Assembly (NCBI GenBank): GCA_963920575.1
Contig: OY986966.1
Location: forward strand, 24,829,717 to 24,893,716
Direction of reading: 5' to 3'
DNA from: Narthecium ossifragum
Lineage: Eukaryota > Streptophyta > Magnoliopsida > Dioscoreales > Nartheciaceae
Length of the DNA: 64,000 nt
The position numbers and the translations under genes are program-made. Under the pieces are notes generated by a model that ran no database searches, had not been told where the DNA came from, and saw only the letters and a list, made by a program, of their open reading frames with translations. Positions 45,086-57,688 of the stretch are shown here, piece by piece (position 1 is the stretch's first letter; every line of letters begins with the position of its first letter).

Positions 45086-46640
45086 AACAAAATACCGAAC
45101 TATTACTTAACTACAACATAGGTAGTAGGAGTACGGGTCGAGTCCACAGGGAATTTGATGGTTGAATTACAAAGATGATCTCTACAAGAGTTGTATAAAA
45201 TTTGAATGGTTTTGATTAACTAGTTAACTAAAGTATTTTAAAAACAAGTAAAAAATGTGGTTTATTAGGATAAAGGTCCTAGGGGATTTTGATCCGAATT
45301 AGGGTCTAAGGATGTTCTCTATAAATCAAGATGCATGACTTCTAAATGAGATGGTCAAAATAAGATATCGACGAGCATAGGATTAATATCGCTCGTCGCT
45401 AATGAGATGTCGGGTTAGGATCAACTCATCGCATTTAGCACAAGGGTAGGATCCATGATCAAGGCTTTAATTCGATCATGGCTCAACAATGGCCGGCTAG
45501 GGTCCTATTGTTGGCAACAATGGCCGGTTTAGGGTCCTATTGTTAATTAGAGATCTAGGCTTTGCATGAATAAGAATGGTAGATAGGGTAGAATGAGGAG
45601 AATTGGCCATGGTTCTAGCATGGACCTCTCTTTGAAACATTACATCAAACACCTATCAAACATCTATTTCACAAGCAATTACATATAAGAATTTATCATG
45701 AAACCAATCGATTATTTAATTCCTCAATGAATTATGTTTCAAACCCTAGAATTAGGCATGATTCTAATATGACCTCTTCTTTGGGGAATTGAATAAAAGA
45801 CTAAACAAGCATGTAATCTCTCTACATACACTTGTAAGAAATAAAGCATTCATTGAAGAAAACTAAGACTTACATGTGAATTCATACAAAATCCATCATC
45901 ACAAGAGTCATTACATGAAGAATTATAAAGAAATCAAAGATCTAACCCTAAGACATCACAAAATTCCTAAGGAAAAGGGATTTAGCTACTCATCTTAGGT
46001 AGGATCTCCATGGAAGAGGAGACTTTACCCATCTTCTTCATCAAAATCCAACCCTTGAAGCACTCAATCTCTCTCTCACACTAAGGGGGAAGAAGGTTGA
46101 GAAAGGAGGGAACAAGAGTGGAGAAAAAGATCCTCAAATTAGAGTCAAAACCCCTATTTATAGACCCCAAGTCGTGGATCCTCGGATTAGATCCGAGCCG
46201 TCCATTTATAACCGTCAGCGATCTTGGATCGATCCAAGATGAGCAAAAGATCATAGCTTTCTGGGAAGGAAATATGGATCGATCCCAATTAAATGTGGAT
46301 CGATCCAATTTGTACCCAAGAATAAGTGCTCTTGGGAAAAGAAATATGGATCGATCCCATGACGGTTTGGATCGATCCATTTTGTACCGAGCTCTTTAGG
46401 AGAAGATATTGGGATCGATCCGTTAAGAATCCGAATCGATCCAACATGGGATAAAAAGTATGGCTTTCTGGAAAAGGGTCGGGATCGATCCGAATTCGAA
46501 TTACTTTGGATCGATCCAAAATGTCCTTGGATCGATCCGAATTAAGCTGAATCTGTATAATTGATGTCTTTTGGCTCGAAATCAATGCAACTCTCTTCGT
46601 AAGCTCTTGTACCTGAAACCATATGAAAAGATATTAAAAA
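45086..46640. repeat. Unclassified repeat abutting the LINE
   Basis: It begins where the LINE coding similarity stops, with a block containing GTACGGGTCGAGTCCACAGG, a phrase I associate with dispersed plant repeats. Two adjacent copies of AATGGCCGG...GGGTCCTATTGTT lie at about 45488-45545. The last part, 46200-46545, holds the GGATCGATCC array. No coding sequence or terminal repeats are evident. Confidence 0.4.
46203..46545. repeat. Array of GGATCGATCC palindromes
   Basis: The 10-bp palindrome GGATCGATCC, or a one-base variant, appears about ten times in 340 bp, spaced roughly 17-60 bp apart. Flanking words (TGGATCGATCCAA, ATGGATCGATCCC) also recur in pairs, suggesting growth by local duplication. 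Confidence 0.85.
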
Positions 46641-46699
46641 TACATTGCTTGAGAGCTAACAAAGCCCAGTTGAATGTGTGAATTATGTATATTTTGTGA

Positions 46700-46885
46700 C
46701 TTATCATGGGATAACCCCACTTATTCACATTCCTACCCAAATACCAAAAGTAATCGTTACTACTTTATCCCATTCCATCTACCACCATCACTCTACTTTT
46801 TTCTATCCCCATTCCTTAACCCCACTTTTTCTAACCTTATTTTTCTTAACTCCACTTTTTCTAACCCTGTATCAAATGGGCCCGA
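46700..46885. mobile_element. MITE related to the copy at 40918-41125
   Basis: Read on the minus strand it starts GGGCCCATTTGATACAGGGTTAG, then has repeated GTTAGAAAAAGTGG and GGGGTTAAGGAATGGGG words. These match the family at 40918 (CAGGGTTAAG, GGGGTTAGAAAAAGTG). The right end is less certain. Confidence 0.45.
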
Positions 46886-47482
46886 TGAAGAAACCCTGCA
46901 CGAGTGATAAAGTTGGTTGATTGATGCCAAAGCGAGCAACCAACCATTTCTGCATGTGGTATCTAGATTCCGTCATTCATCAGACTAAGGATAGCAAGCA
47001 TCTTATGATGAGCATGTGTGGCCACATTCCGAGACATGAGATGTGGTAATAATGCTCAATAACAAATACATCTTCTAAAATCTGCACACACTGATTTTGA
47101 CCTCTTAGGCGAAATCAAAATTATCGAACCACGTTCTTCAAATTTTCTCTCTTACAAATGCTAGTCTATTTGATAACAATCTCAAACCAAACTAAATGTC
47201 TACAATAATCAAACAACTACTCAATATCAAATGTTAATAAACAGTATTAAAAAAACTTTCCAAAAGAGGATATATATATATATAGTACAACTCTATCTTC
47301 CAAGGGAAGGTGGAGGTTGTCCCTGGCCAAAACTTTTGAAGTGTAGAAAGGTTCCTTTCTCCTCTCGTGGGTAACTTTTTTTTCCATTTCCTCTTCCAAA
47401 CCACCACTTGTGTTTGTGGTGCTTTTGATAGGAATCAGTAAAGAGTCTCTGGTTCCAAATCCAGACCACTCCTTTATATCCA

Positions 47483-47520
<38 letters not shown>

Positions 47521-50421
47521 ACAGTGAAATGATTGAAAGTGAAAGGTGCTGCTCTGTTTTGCAAAGGATGGTTGATCTTTCATCCCCTTCCTGTGAGCTT
47601 CTCAACTAATAAAGGAAGAAAGGAAGTACTCATGTTGAAGAATCTATCTTTCACAGTTGTTCTAAATATAATTAAGAACACTGTTGGCATAAATAGCATT
47701 TGTTAGTAAGTTTGTTTTAAGAGATTATTGGAAGAAGTTGCTTTAGTGCATAGCATTAGAATAGATGAGAGTATATATATCCTTTCTACTTGAATTAAAG
47801 GTGCCTTTTTTAAAAGATAATTATATTGATTAAATGTAGAGATAAGTTTGCATATGAAATTTGCTTTATTTTAGATTTTACAACTTGTCTTGCGATTCTT
47901 TTGTGTTTTTGTTACAAAACAAAACGGATATTACGAATTAGGTGTAATGACCAAAATGCATGTTTTGTAACGAAAACACAATTAAAGTATGCAATTTTTC
48001 CATAAATCTTTACAAGTGTATTTGTAATAATTAATTAATGTTACTAAATTTAGTGGATGGGAAAATATATTCTCCCCTTTCATAAGATACCCACTTTCCC
48101 TTTTGTAACATTTACTATGATTCTCAAATCTTTTAAACTTTAAGCCTATAGTTTCATATTCAAAAGCTAAACATGGACATGAGATATAAGCTAGGTTAGC
48201 TCAACAATTCTTAAGTCAGGGAGAATTTTCTTTCTTCTCCAACTTGTCTAGGGTTGTATTATAACATTTGCTAAAGAGCTTGTCACTAATATTCTCAAAA
48301 TCTTTTTTTTTTTTTTTTTTTTTTTTGGTGAGAATGCTAGTTGAGGATATTTTTATATAACGAATTACTTATACTTAAAGGGGTCATGACAAAAATTATT
48401 TGGAGAAAATTCTCAACTATGATTAAGATATATCAATATATTATACATGAATGTTTCTCCACCACAATTCATGTATGATACCTTTGTATGATTGGAGACA
48501 AGACTTTTTAGATTTCTACCACTACTCGTGATGTTTTCCACTCCTCTTTTAGACTTTGTCCTTAAAAGGCCATGCATGGAAATCACGCTTTTTCTCAAAC
48601 TATTCTTAAGGATATTTAGTCATTCAACATACATTGAGTGCTTAAAGATGTTTCCTTTTTCACATGTATATGTATGTTGCTTCACCATGGGCATGTGACA
48701 AACTACTTTCGAATAGGACACCAACTTTTCATGGTTGAAAGGTACAAACAAATTTGCTTGGCATCTAATTTGGTGCATAAAACATAAATCCAATTTCCCC
48801 GTCACACGGATAATTGGTGGATAAAAATTGGAGTTCAAAATTGAAGGTTTTTTAGACTCGGCTAATAAAACCCCAACGCGTAACATTAACTAACTTATCA
48901 TGACTATGAGTCGTGTCAGTGTGATGTCACTTGCATCCGTCATGAGAATATTTGATACTAAATTTTTTTTATGGTATCAAAAATAGAATCTTTTTTAATA
49001 AATAGTCGACTACTTGGCGTTGATGTGACCTACAATAACCTAGTTGATTTAGAATCAAGGTGGTGGTTGGGATACAGGGAAAAAAAAAAAAAATCTATTA
49101 CTAAAAGGGTCAGTCTAAATATCAAACGGGAATAACCCTTAACCCGGGTTAAAAGAGAAAATATTTCTAAAATATTTTCAAATCCACTACTTATTTCACA
49201 CTTTATCCCCCAAACACCTCTTCCTATTCCAAGTAATCATTATAAAGTTATTCCCATTCTTCACTCTACTTTTCCCTTATTTCAAGAAATCATTACAAAG
49301 TTATTTCTAAAATCGAGAATAAAGTCCCTTAACTCGGAATAAAGTTATTCTCGCACCAAACGATGCCTAAGTGCACCGTACCGTTTTGTTCGATTTAAAA
49401 AAACCAAACATTATGTTGCATGTTCGGTTTTTAAAAATCAAACAAAAAAATGGTGTAGTGTACTTTGCACTTTGTGCGGTGTATTTTGTCTGACCCTTAC
49501 TAAAATAAGAATAGATGTTGTTGGCTCTATATCGACGAGTTTATATTCTTTTTTTTTTTACCCCAACACCCAACATGTCAATCAACCTTATAAGGAGCAA
49601 TAACGGTTACAACCGTTTTCCCTATATTAGTTTGTTTACATGTATATTTTCCTCAGTTAACTTTGTATATTTTTATCATATTTACTATGTTAGTTTTAAA
49701 TATACATACATCAACATTATAAGGAGCAATAACGGTTAACCTGCATTAATTCATATCCCCTAAGTTTCTTTATATATATTCCCTAAGTTTGTTTTATATA
49801 AAGCTGCATTAATTCATATCAACCTAAGTTCTATTAATATTATCTTATGCTAAGACTTATATTATATTATTATTTTATATACCCTAAGTTTTATTTGCTA
49901 TGTTTTATGGTGGCAGTGAACAAAAAGCTATGACCAACCTTCGAACCCTGGACCACCTACGGGTCAACACAGCCATCTAACCAGACAAACTACAGGAAGT
50001 TTATTAAAATTTTATATTAGCAATAACTAAAAACTGTGCCAGGGACACATGTGAGTACTAGTATTATATATATTTGACGACACGAGTTAAAAGTGATAGC
50101 CCCCAAACCAACAAAAACGAAGGGTTGGCTGCTCACGGCAAAATGATTAAAAAACAACTAGGAGATTCCCATTCGGCTTCTTTTGTAAATAAAAAAACAA
50201 AGAAAAACTCATTTTCCACCTCATCGATATTTTTTTAAGAAAAATGAGTCTTTTCTTGCATGTTTCTTCGTAAGACTTACCCTTACACATTCAAAACATG
50301 ACTGGAACTCAAAACCATCACACACGAGGTATTTCGCGCCATTAGTACCAATCGTGTCAATATTTATTAATATAATATACTCGATAACAGCAGAGGACAA
50401 TAATTCAAATTATCAGTTGAC
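46886..50421. other. Gene-free AT-rich stretch with simple repeats
   Basis: A (TA)n tract is at 47270-47283, a compound (CT)n(TA)n microsatellite at 47483-47521 and a 24-base T-run at 48303-48326. A MITE-like end at about 49310-49375 (on the minus strand, GGCATCGTTTGGTGCGAGAA) pairs loosely with 49125-49160. Short direct copies of TATAAGGAGCAATAACGGTT are at about 49588 and 49717. No gene is supported. Confidence 0.5.
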
Positions 50422-52062
50422 CAGTGGCGGAACCAGGGGGCGGGGGGGGGGGGGCGGCTGCCCCCCCGGTGACGCCGGAACCCCCACCTCACCCCCCGAC
50501 CTTCACCTCCTCCACGCCCCTTCACCCCCGCCGCGGCCCGCCGCCCCGTGCCTGCCCCTTCACCTCCTCCACGCGGCGACGTCCCTTCGCCCCCTCCACG
50601 CGGACCACGCTCGTTCGCCTCCTCCATGCGGACCACGCCCGTTCGCCTCCTCCACGCGGACCACGCCCGTTCGCCTCCTCTCCTTCCTTTATGAATGGGC
50701 TTATGGGCATGGCCCCTCGGCCCTCCCCCCTCTCCGGCTCTCCGGCTCTCCGGGCCTCCCCAGTCCCCCTCTCCGGCTCCGGCTCTCCGGCCCTCCCCCG
50801 TCTCCGGCACCCGCCCCCTCCCGGCAGGGTCGGCACCCAACCAGCCACCCAACTCCGGCCCTCCCCCCTCTCTGGCTCCCCGCCCCTCCCCCCTCTCCGG
50901 CACCCGTCCCCACCCGGCAGGGCCTGGCCGCCGGCACCCAAACCCAGCCACTGAGAAGAAACAGAGCATTAAAAACAGAGCATTTATGTTTTTTTTTTCA
51001 AAACAATTTATTTGATTTAGTTAATTATTTGATAATGTTAGGATCTATAATTTATTAGTTTGATTTAGTTAATTATTTATTTGTTAGGATTTAGTTAATT
51101 ATTTGATAATTTATTAGTTTGATTTCTAATTGCCGCATTTTTATTTATTTTTTTGTTTTGTTTTATTTAAATAATGGATAAGTTTCTGATAAAAAAAACC
51201 ACTAAGCGGATAAAATAGAATGGATTTTTGGAAGAAGTCAAAACTTTTTTGTGTCGATAATTGTTTTAGTGTACCAAATATGGAAGATATTATACCAACT
51301 CGCAGTCGTTCGAGGTGTGAAGGGCAAAATATTACTTATATGCACCATTTTCGTGTTGAAGTGTTTTTCCAAGTTATTCATTTCATCGTTCAAGAGATGA
51401 ATCATCGTTTCCGTAAAGAAAGTACGGAGATACTTCTTTGCATAGCATGCTTTGATCCAAGAAACTCATTCTCAGCATTTGACTATGCTAAGTTATGTCG
51501 TCTTGCTGAACTTTATGAAGAGGATTTCACAACTGCTGATCATATGATTCTTAGAGTCAGCTTAACACCTATATTAGAGATGTTAGAAGAAATGATGATT
51601 TTTCTGGATTTCAAGATATTGAAAGTCTTGCTGTAAAGATGGTCGAGACTAGAAAAATGCTCTATTTTCATTGGTTTATCTTCTTATTGAGTTGGCATTG
51701 GCCTTACCTGTTGCGACTACAATCGTTGAGAGAGTCTTCTCTTCGATGCAGATTGTCAAGTCTGATTTACGTAATAAGATGTGAGATGATTGGATGAATG
51801 ATTGCATACATTGAGCGGGAAATTTTTAAAACTATTGAGAACGATGTCATTTTACAACGTTTTCAAAAAAAGACAAAAGTGTAGGATCCAACTTCCACCT
51901 CTCAATCGTAGCACATAGTACGGTACACATATTTTAATATTTATATTATTTTTATTCCTTAATGTTCGATATTATAATTCTAATGTATTTTTTGCATTAC
52001 TTAAAAGAAAAGAAAAATTGGTCATTTTGCCTCCCTTAAATCTCATCATGGCTCCGCCACTG
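50422..52062 (+). mobile_element. hAT-superfamily element, internally deleted
   Basis: Terminal inverted repeats CAGTGGCGGA(A/G)CCA(G/T)G lie at both ends. The 8-bp direct repeat CAGTTGAC is exact on both sides (50414-50421 and 52063-52070). An 8-bp duplication with CAGTGGCGG-type ends is diagnostic of hAT. The left third is an unusually C- and G-rich, Pro/Ser-coding-like low-complexity block. The right part carries the remains of the transposase C-terminus. The element cannot move on its own. Confidence 0.92.
51220..51885 (+). pseudogene. hAT transposase C-terminal remnant
   Basis: The open part at 51220-51636 (138 codons) has the hAT features HHFRVEVFFQVIHF, LLCIACFDPRNSFSAFDYAK and LCRLAELY. 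After a frameshift the dimerisation domain follows (LLIELALALPVATTIVERVF, then SSMQIVKSDLRNKM), interrupted by TGA, then WMNDCIH-like residues in another frame. It belongs to the TTF-type zinc-finger / hAT C-terminal group. The N-terminal DNA-binding and catalytic parts are missing. Confidence 0.8.
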
Positions 52063-53010
52063 CAGTTGACAAGATATCCGATTAGAAGTTATAAGCATTT
52101 TATGTAATTGATCGTTGGCTCTGGAGATGCTTAATCATCGGTTCATGTCCTGTTCCACTACAAACAACAATACATAGCAACAACGGCAACAAACAAAAGA
52201 AGGGCCCTTCCTTTCATTAATCCATTCTAGAAAGAAATTAAAGAACAATATATTGGGTCAGTGGCCTGACTAACTGAGGTGGACCACATTGGATTTAATC
52301 ACTTCTCTCATCAATGAATGATTGAATCAAGCCAGAGTAGAGCAATATATATATTCATCTGATAGGGATGCACACAAGTCAAGGATGTGCAACATAACAA
52401 CATAAACACACAGTATACATTTTGTCAGAATATATTAAATACATCCCCCCCTAGAGCTAGAGCATTGGGGCTTGTACTACATACCTAATAATTGTTCATC
52501 CTCCACCTGCTAATCTTTCAGTCCGTCCATACGAATGCATATAAACAGGACAGCCGCCTGCACCTGTCCTTCAATTACTATCTTTTTGCCACGCAATCTA
52601 GGCGTTCATTTATTTGTGACTAATTGGGAGGGGGCTGGAAATATAAATCATTCGCTGTGACTGTAGAAAGAAAGATAATATTCCGGACTGACATCATAAG
52701 GTGAAAATATAATATTAACTTCTTTCGGGTGAAATATGATATTAACATAAAAGGAGAAGACAACGATGATGAAACAGGCCATGATAATCTAACATGAACG
52801 AAGACGCGCCTTTTCATTTTGAACAGGTGATTGGCCGCCCATTTGGGACGGAATTTTGGTCGGGGGTCTAGAGTAAGGCCGGTTTTGTTTTTGGATTAGT
52901 CCTCTATGATCACACAATCATGGCCCGTCACATGATCTGGCCTTCCATTAGATGAAATTGGTTTTGGGTGAGCCCTTAATAGTCACGTAATCCCGACCCA
53001 TCTCGTGACC
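52063..53010. other. Spacer between the hAT element and LINE remnants
   Basis: AT-rich sequence with no gene, RNA or transposon ends that I can support. 52830-53010 has two loose copies of a GGTCGGGGGT / CCCGACCCAT block around TCACGTAATC-like words. Confidence 0.35.
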
Positions 53011-53013
53011 TTC

Positions 53014-53300
53014 CCTTTTTTTTTTTTTTTTTTTTGGCTTTTTATACATTTGAGCCAAAGCTTTATGAATAAGAAATCATTTGAGATGGCCCAGACTTGG
53101 ACCCCTCATTATTACAATCATAAAACAAAAATCTACTTGCTTTGCCAAGAGCATCAGCAACTACATTGTCATCTCTGGAAATAAGAGCAATAAGAACGTC
53201 AGAGAAATGTCCCACGGCTCACCAGATTTCATGAAGTAGATCAAGACAGCCTTGACCTAGAGGGAGGTGCCCATCTGAGATACCAAGGGATTTTCCTCTT
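53014..53300 (-). pseudogene. LINE 3' end, RNase H remnant
   Basis: A T-run at 53014-53037 is the poly(A) tail on the minus strand. Read inward, the translation gives DNVVADALGKASR, the C-terminal end of a LINE RNase H domain, then a stop. The piece is 5'-truncated at about 53300. Confidence 0.65.
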
Positions 53301-53530
53301 GATATCTAGTTTTGTTAGCGTTTGGAGTTGTATAGTAGGTGTTGTCTTTCCTGGGGTGATTTTGGTTGGTTTTTTTGACAGTACAGATTTGTTCTCACAA
53401 TTTTGAATTGATTGGTATACTTGTTGATGTGAGGGGGGTGATATACTTGTTGATGTATGATTGTAACTGACTTTTTGATCCTATATAAACTCTACACAGC
53501 CTGCGGGCTCAATTGCTCAAAAAAAATTTT
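53300..53530 (+). pseudogene. LINE 3' UTR remnant
   Basis: Plus-strand sequence ending in GGGCTCAATTGCTC and an A-run, as in LINE 3' tails. It contains a direct repeat of GATATACTTGTTGATGT (about 53420-53450). No coding part remains. Confidence 0.4.
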
Positions 53531-53699
53531 GCACCGTGAAATTGGCATCGCTCTCAATAAGCACTCGGTGAACTCCTTATAGAGAATTATACTCAAGGTT
53601 TTTTGTAATGCTCACATACACTTTTTATTGATATTCAATCAATATATATACATTTGTTACAAGAATAATTCCTACAATTCTACTATTGTAAATACAGAG

Positions 53700-54594
53700 G
53701 ATCCGATCAGGTGAATTGTATCTTTTCTCGTGCTCTCTGGTTAAGCCTCTGGTGGCTCCCTACAAGTCCACGCATCCGTTTCTTTATTTGGAAGCTGATT
53801 CATGGCCGCTTGCCTACTCGGGATACACTTTGGTACATTGGCTACATCTCTGCTGATAGTTGTCTTCTTTGTGGGCTGGTATGTGAATCCATCACCCGCT
53901 TATTTTTCTTTTGTTGTTTTGCAATGAGGCTTTGGAATTCTCTCCTTTTCGAACCCATTCTTGGATCTTTTGATGACTTGATTAAGCTGCTAGAAAGCTC
54001 CACATCTTCTGAAGAGGCTCGTCAGCTAAAGTCCATGGTGTGCTTTAGGCTTTGGGCACTATGGAGAGCTAGGAATGATGTTGTCTTCAACTCCAACAGG
54101 GTGGAGGTCCAAGTGCGTATTTTGCGTGTGCGCATATGAGTTTCTAATTTCTTTCGTAGTTGTGGAGATGCTGAACACAAAGAAATTACTGCTAGCAGCC
54201 ATCACGACATGTGTGTTGTACAATCGGATAGCTCTTTTCACCCTACGACACAATCTGTCGGGTTGGGTGTTCTATTGAAGCGCTTGGATGGATCTATATG
54301 GGCTATTGTGTCTGAAGTTATTAATGTCAACCAAGAGATCTGCTCCATCTCCTGGTTGTGAGTAGTGGGGGATGGTACAGTTCTTTTTGTGTTGGTCATG
54401 GCGGTGATTTTGTTCCTCTTGTAAACATGTTGTTGGGTTTTGAAGGTCCTGGAGATAATACCGTCTTTTTTATGAAGTTGTTGTTTTGGGTTTGACATAC
54501 ATTTGTACGGTTGTAATCTGTTGTACCATTGTAATTTTTTTCTAAACTTTGTCTAGCCTTTTGACTGAATTTCTCAAAAAAAAAAAAAAAAACC
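53700..54594 (+). pseudogene. LINE 3' half: zf-RVT domain and tail
   Basis: 53711-54139 is open and encodes a zf-RVT domain (RIRFFIWKLIHGRLPTRDTL, SCLLCGL, RLFFFCCFAMRLW, FRLWALWRARNDVVF). The rest decays with frameshifts and ends at about 54577-54594 in an 18-base A-run. The upstream reverse transcriptase is absent. Confidence 0.75.
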
Positions 54595-54799
54595 TGCGTC
54601 ATATGCTAATTAGGCTTATGCTATAAACAACATCCTATGATAGTGCTAATTACATAATAACAGTGAATCAGATATAAAGGGTATGTATGAATGAAATCCC
54701 ATACATACTTTCATGTCATCCCATATTTTGAATAATTGGCAATTCACATGTGATGTTTAGCAACTGACTGAGGTGAATTACTAGCTGTCTTGATACTCC

Positions 54800-55316
54800 C
54801 CTCTTATGCGCTTCCTCCATTGCATACAAGATAGCTTTTAACTCTCATTGTAGACTTGAATCAGCAAGTGAAACAGTGGAGGCATCCCAAGGAATGGTTC
54901 CCATCGCATCTCGACAGTATACTCTCAATCTAAAAGCACGTCCCTGAGGGCCCATCGATGCATCCACTTGTACTCGATGTCTTTGCCAAAGAGGTTTCTG
55001 TGAGTGTAGCATATATGTTCCTCTAAATGAGAAGCATATATTCCTCAACCTTCAATCTGATGCTACGCGTCAATTCATCACAACTTAGGTGGCCATCCCC
55101 ATATAATGTGCTGCATCGATTTTTCCATAGGATCCACAATGTATAGCCAATGAGAGATTTATTCGATCTGTTTCCTCCATTCTGTTTAGTTTGCTTAAGA
55201 TAATTGAAGTAGAAATCCAAATTAACTAGAGATGTATCCATTTCAGAATGAAGTAAAACATTCTGTCCCCACGCACACAAAATACTATCACACATTATTG
55301 ATAGACCCCACCTCAA
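54800..55316 (-). pseudogene. LINE remnant, zf-RVT end and RNase H start
   Basis: Minus-strand open pieces contain GYTLWILWKNRCSTLYG and then VQVDASMGPQGRAF with CRDAMGT, the start of a LINE RNase H domain. No poly(A) tail is attached. A separate T-run at 55350-55371 marks the tail of another minus-strand element extending to higher coordinates. Confidence 0.6.
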
Positions 55317-55465
55317 CTTTATATGGCCAACTCAAAACTCATTCATTCAGTTTTTTTTTTTTTTTTTTTTTGGAGTAGTGAACGCTATGCCTCAAAGGCT
55401 AATACATCATCTCATCAAGGACCCCAAAACCCAAGTTAGTTTGGGGTCCATCCAAAAACTCTAAC

Positions 55466-56592
55466 CCATATTTGGTACGGGAATAAGGGGGGGAAGGGGG
55501 ATATTCCCCCCTTATTCCCATACTTATCCCCATACACTTTTGAGATTAAGAAACAGGAATCAGTCAAAAACCCTGGTTTCGTAACCCTGAAATCCAAAAG
55601 CGAAATCAACACCCATGCCAGCCTTGATAGATTATGGAAATACTCTCTCTCTCTCGGTTATACTTCACATAGAAAGCATAGGCGCAGAGAGGAATGAGAA
55701 GAGAGCATTGTGTCCCTAGCAGGGGTGGAGGCATCGGCGCCGGCGTTGGGAAGAAGGGGCGCACGACTGGAGCTCAGGAGGGGGGTGGAGGATATGGCGG
55801 TGACAGGGGGTGGAGGAGGACCGTGAGTGGCGTTGCAGTGGTCATCACAAGGGAAGAAGACGACGCGACCGGGCCAACGGTCCCGGTGAGGCCAAGCGGG
55901 GACGGCAAGGCAAGGCCGAGCGGCGACGCGTCTGGGCGGTGCCACGGAGATGGAGAGAGCGACGTGGGGTGAGGGGCGGCCAGACCAGGGCACAGTCTGC
56001 CGCGACGGTGAGAGAGAGAGGAGGGGGGGGGGGGTGGTTGGGGGGTGTGGAGGATATGGTGGTGAATGGAGGGAGAGAGAGAGAAGAGAGACAGAGATGA
56101 AAGAGGAGAGAGAGAGAGGTATTGGGGGCGTGGGGGGTGGTGGTAGGGAGTTGGAGGAGGCGACAGAGACGGGACAGCTGCCGGAGAAAGGGGCGACGGT
56201 GGCCGTGGCAGGGGTGGGGACGGGGGTGGTGGCGGTGGAAGAAGGAGATGGGAGGTAGAATAAAGAAGAAGAGGGGCATTTGCGTTGTATTAAAATATGT
56301 TTGTCTATTCTATGTACGAATCCCGATGAAGTTGTACACTATCATAATTTTTTATTCAAGTATGAACATCGTCATATAGAAGGACATTTTTTATATTTGG
56401 GTCAGTTCTTACCTATATTCTACCTTTTTCATCTAAATATAAATTCATTATTCCAAACAATCATTACTTATTTATCCTCATTTTCAACCAAACACTAAAA
56501 TGAGAATAACTTTATCTTCACTCCTTATTTCAGATTTGTTTACTCTAAAATCCCTTAATCCGGAATAGTTTATTCATATACCAAACGCAGGC
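55466..56592. mobile_element. Probable non-autonomous TIR element with GA/GGT-rich interior
   Basis: The left end TTTGGTACGGGAATAAG and the reverse complement of the right end (TTTGGTATATGAATAAAC, preceded by GCCTGC) form short inverted repeats. The right end also matches the MITE-like end at about 49375 (GTTTGGT..GAATAA...TTAAGGGA). 55690-56260 is strongly purine-rich on the plus strand with many GGA/GGT repeats; its long open frames are low-complexity artefacts. No target duplication was confirmed. Confidence 0.45.
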
Positions 56593-57688
56593 ACATTCAA
56601 TCCTGCAAGCCATTCTGCCTGCTAACTGATTCAGCCCCCTAGGAATAAGAAATACAAACAGAACAAAGTCCATCCTCAATAACTCCGACCATATGCTCCT
56701 TGCGAGCCATTTAGGTATTCAGTTGAGACATTCATCTGCCTGCCTTGATGCGTGCTGACCACTCGCCTGTTGCATCAATATCTGTATTGTATGCATGCTC
56801 ATCAATGACCAACTGATCTGATCCATCTCGCCTCACCTCTTTTATGAACCCAACTTGCGTTGATCCAATTCATACAGCTTCGATCTAAGCTAACATCTAC
56901 ATAGAAGATATTGTCCATGTGTGAAAACTACGTGATTAAATCCCAAGTCCTTCAAAACTTGATGATGCTACCTTAGCACCACTGGACGCTTGTACAAATG
57001 TAATAGCCTTAATCTGATTGGACTTGCACGTCTACTTCTTTATTGTGAGGATTCCATAAATTAAAAACATCAACGAACATCTATAATAAAAAAAAATTCG
57101 GAGAGTTCAACAAATTTGACTTGGCCATCACCAACCAAATCCATCCACAAATTTCATTCTTAAACATCTTAATTAGCTGTCAATCGTCCCAAATTAGTAG
57201 TCCCTGTCTCTACTCTATTACTCATTCCAGCTAATGCAGATGAATGACTTTAACTTATACCCAAAAATGTTACTATATTCCATACATAATAAAGCTCAAA
57301 ATATAGGGTGGCTTTCTATCACGTCATAAAAGACCCCCAAAACGACACCCAAACCCCGACCAACACCAGCTCACCAATCCCAGTCATCACTCATCTCTGT
57401 CCCCAAAGTGGGTCCCAACCAGGAGATGTCTCCATTCCGGAGAAGTAGGACCCAATCCTCCGCTGGTCAACCCCGGTGCCACCTGTGCGGTGGAAGATAA
57501 CAGAACCTATTGCACACGAATAATTTAAGAATGGGGGGGGGGGGGGTCGCACCAACCGTGACAGCCAACGTCACCACCACGTCATCCCCTCGAGAGAAAG
57601 CCAGAAGGGAAGCAGTGCCCCCCCCCCATTATTAAATAATTAACTAAAACTAATCATTAATTAGTACTAAAGTACACGGTAATTAATA
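56593..57688. other. Gene-free stretch
   Basis: No gene recognised. A 13-base G-run is at about 57534-57546 and a 9-base C-run at about 57619-57627. Confidence 0.45.

Noticed and set aside
46097..46585. Open frames with repeated DRS-type residues
   Set aside because: The repetition is the translation of the GGATCGATCC array, present in several frames; not a protein signal.
48303..48326. 24-base T-run as a possible LINE tail
   Set aside because: No retrotransposon coding or 3' UTR similarity beside it, so it is left as a simple repeat.
50354..51058. Open frames of 140-234 codons on both strands in GC-rich sequence
   Set aside because: They overlap in several frames and consist of Pro/Ser or Gly/Arg repeats; they cross the hAT terminal repeat, so they are not a gene.
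55694..56258. Gly/Arg-rich and Pro/His-rich open frames on both strands
   Set aside because: Purine-rich low-complexity DNA inside a TIR-flanked repeat; no conserved feature.
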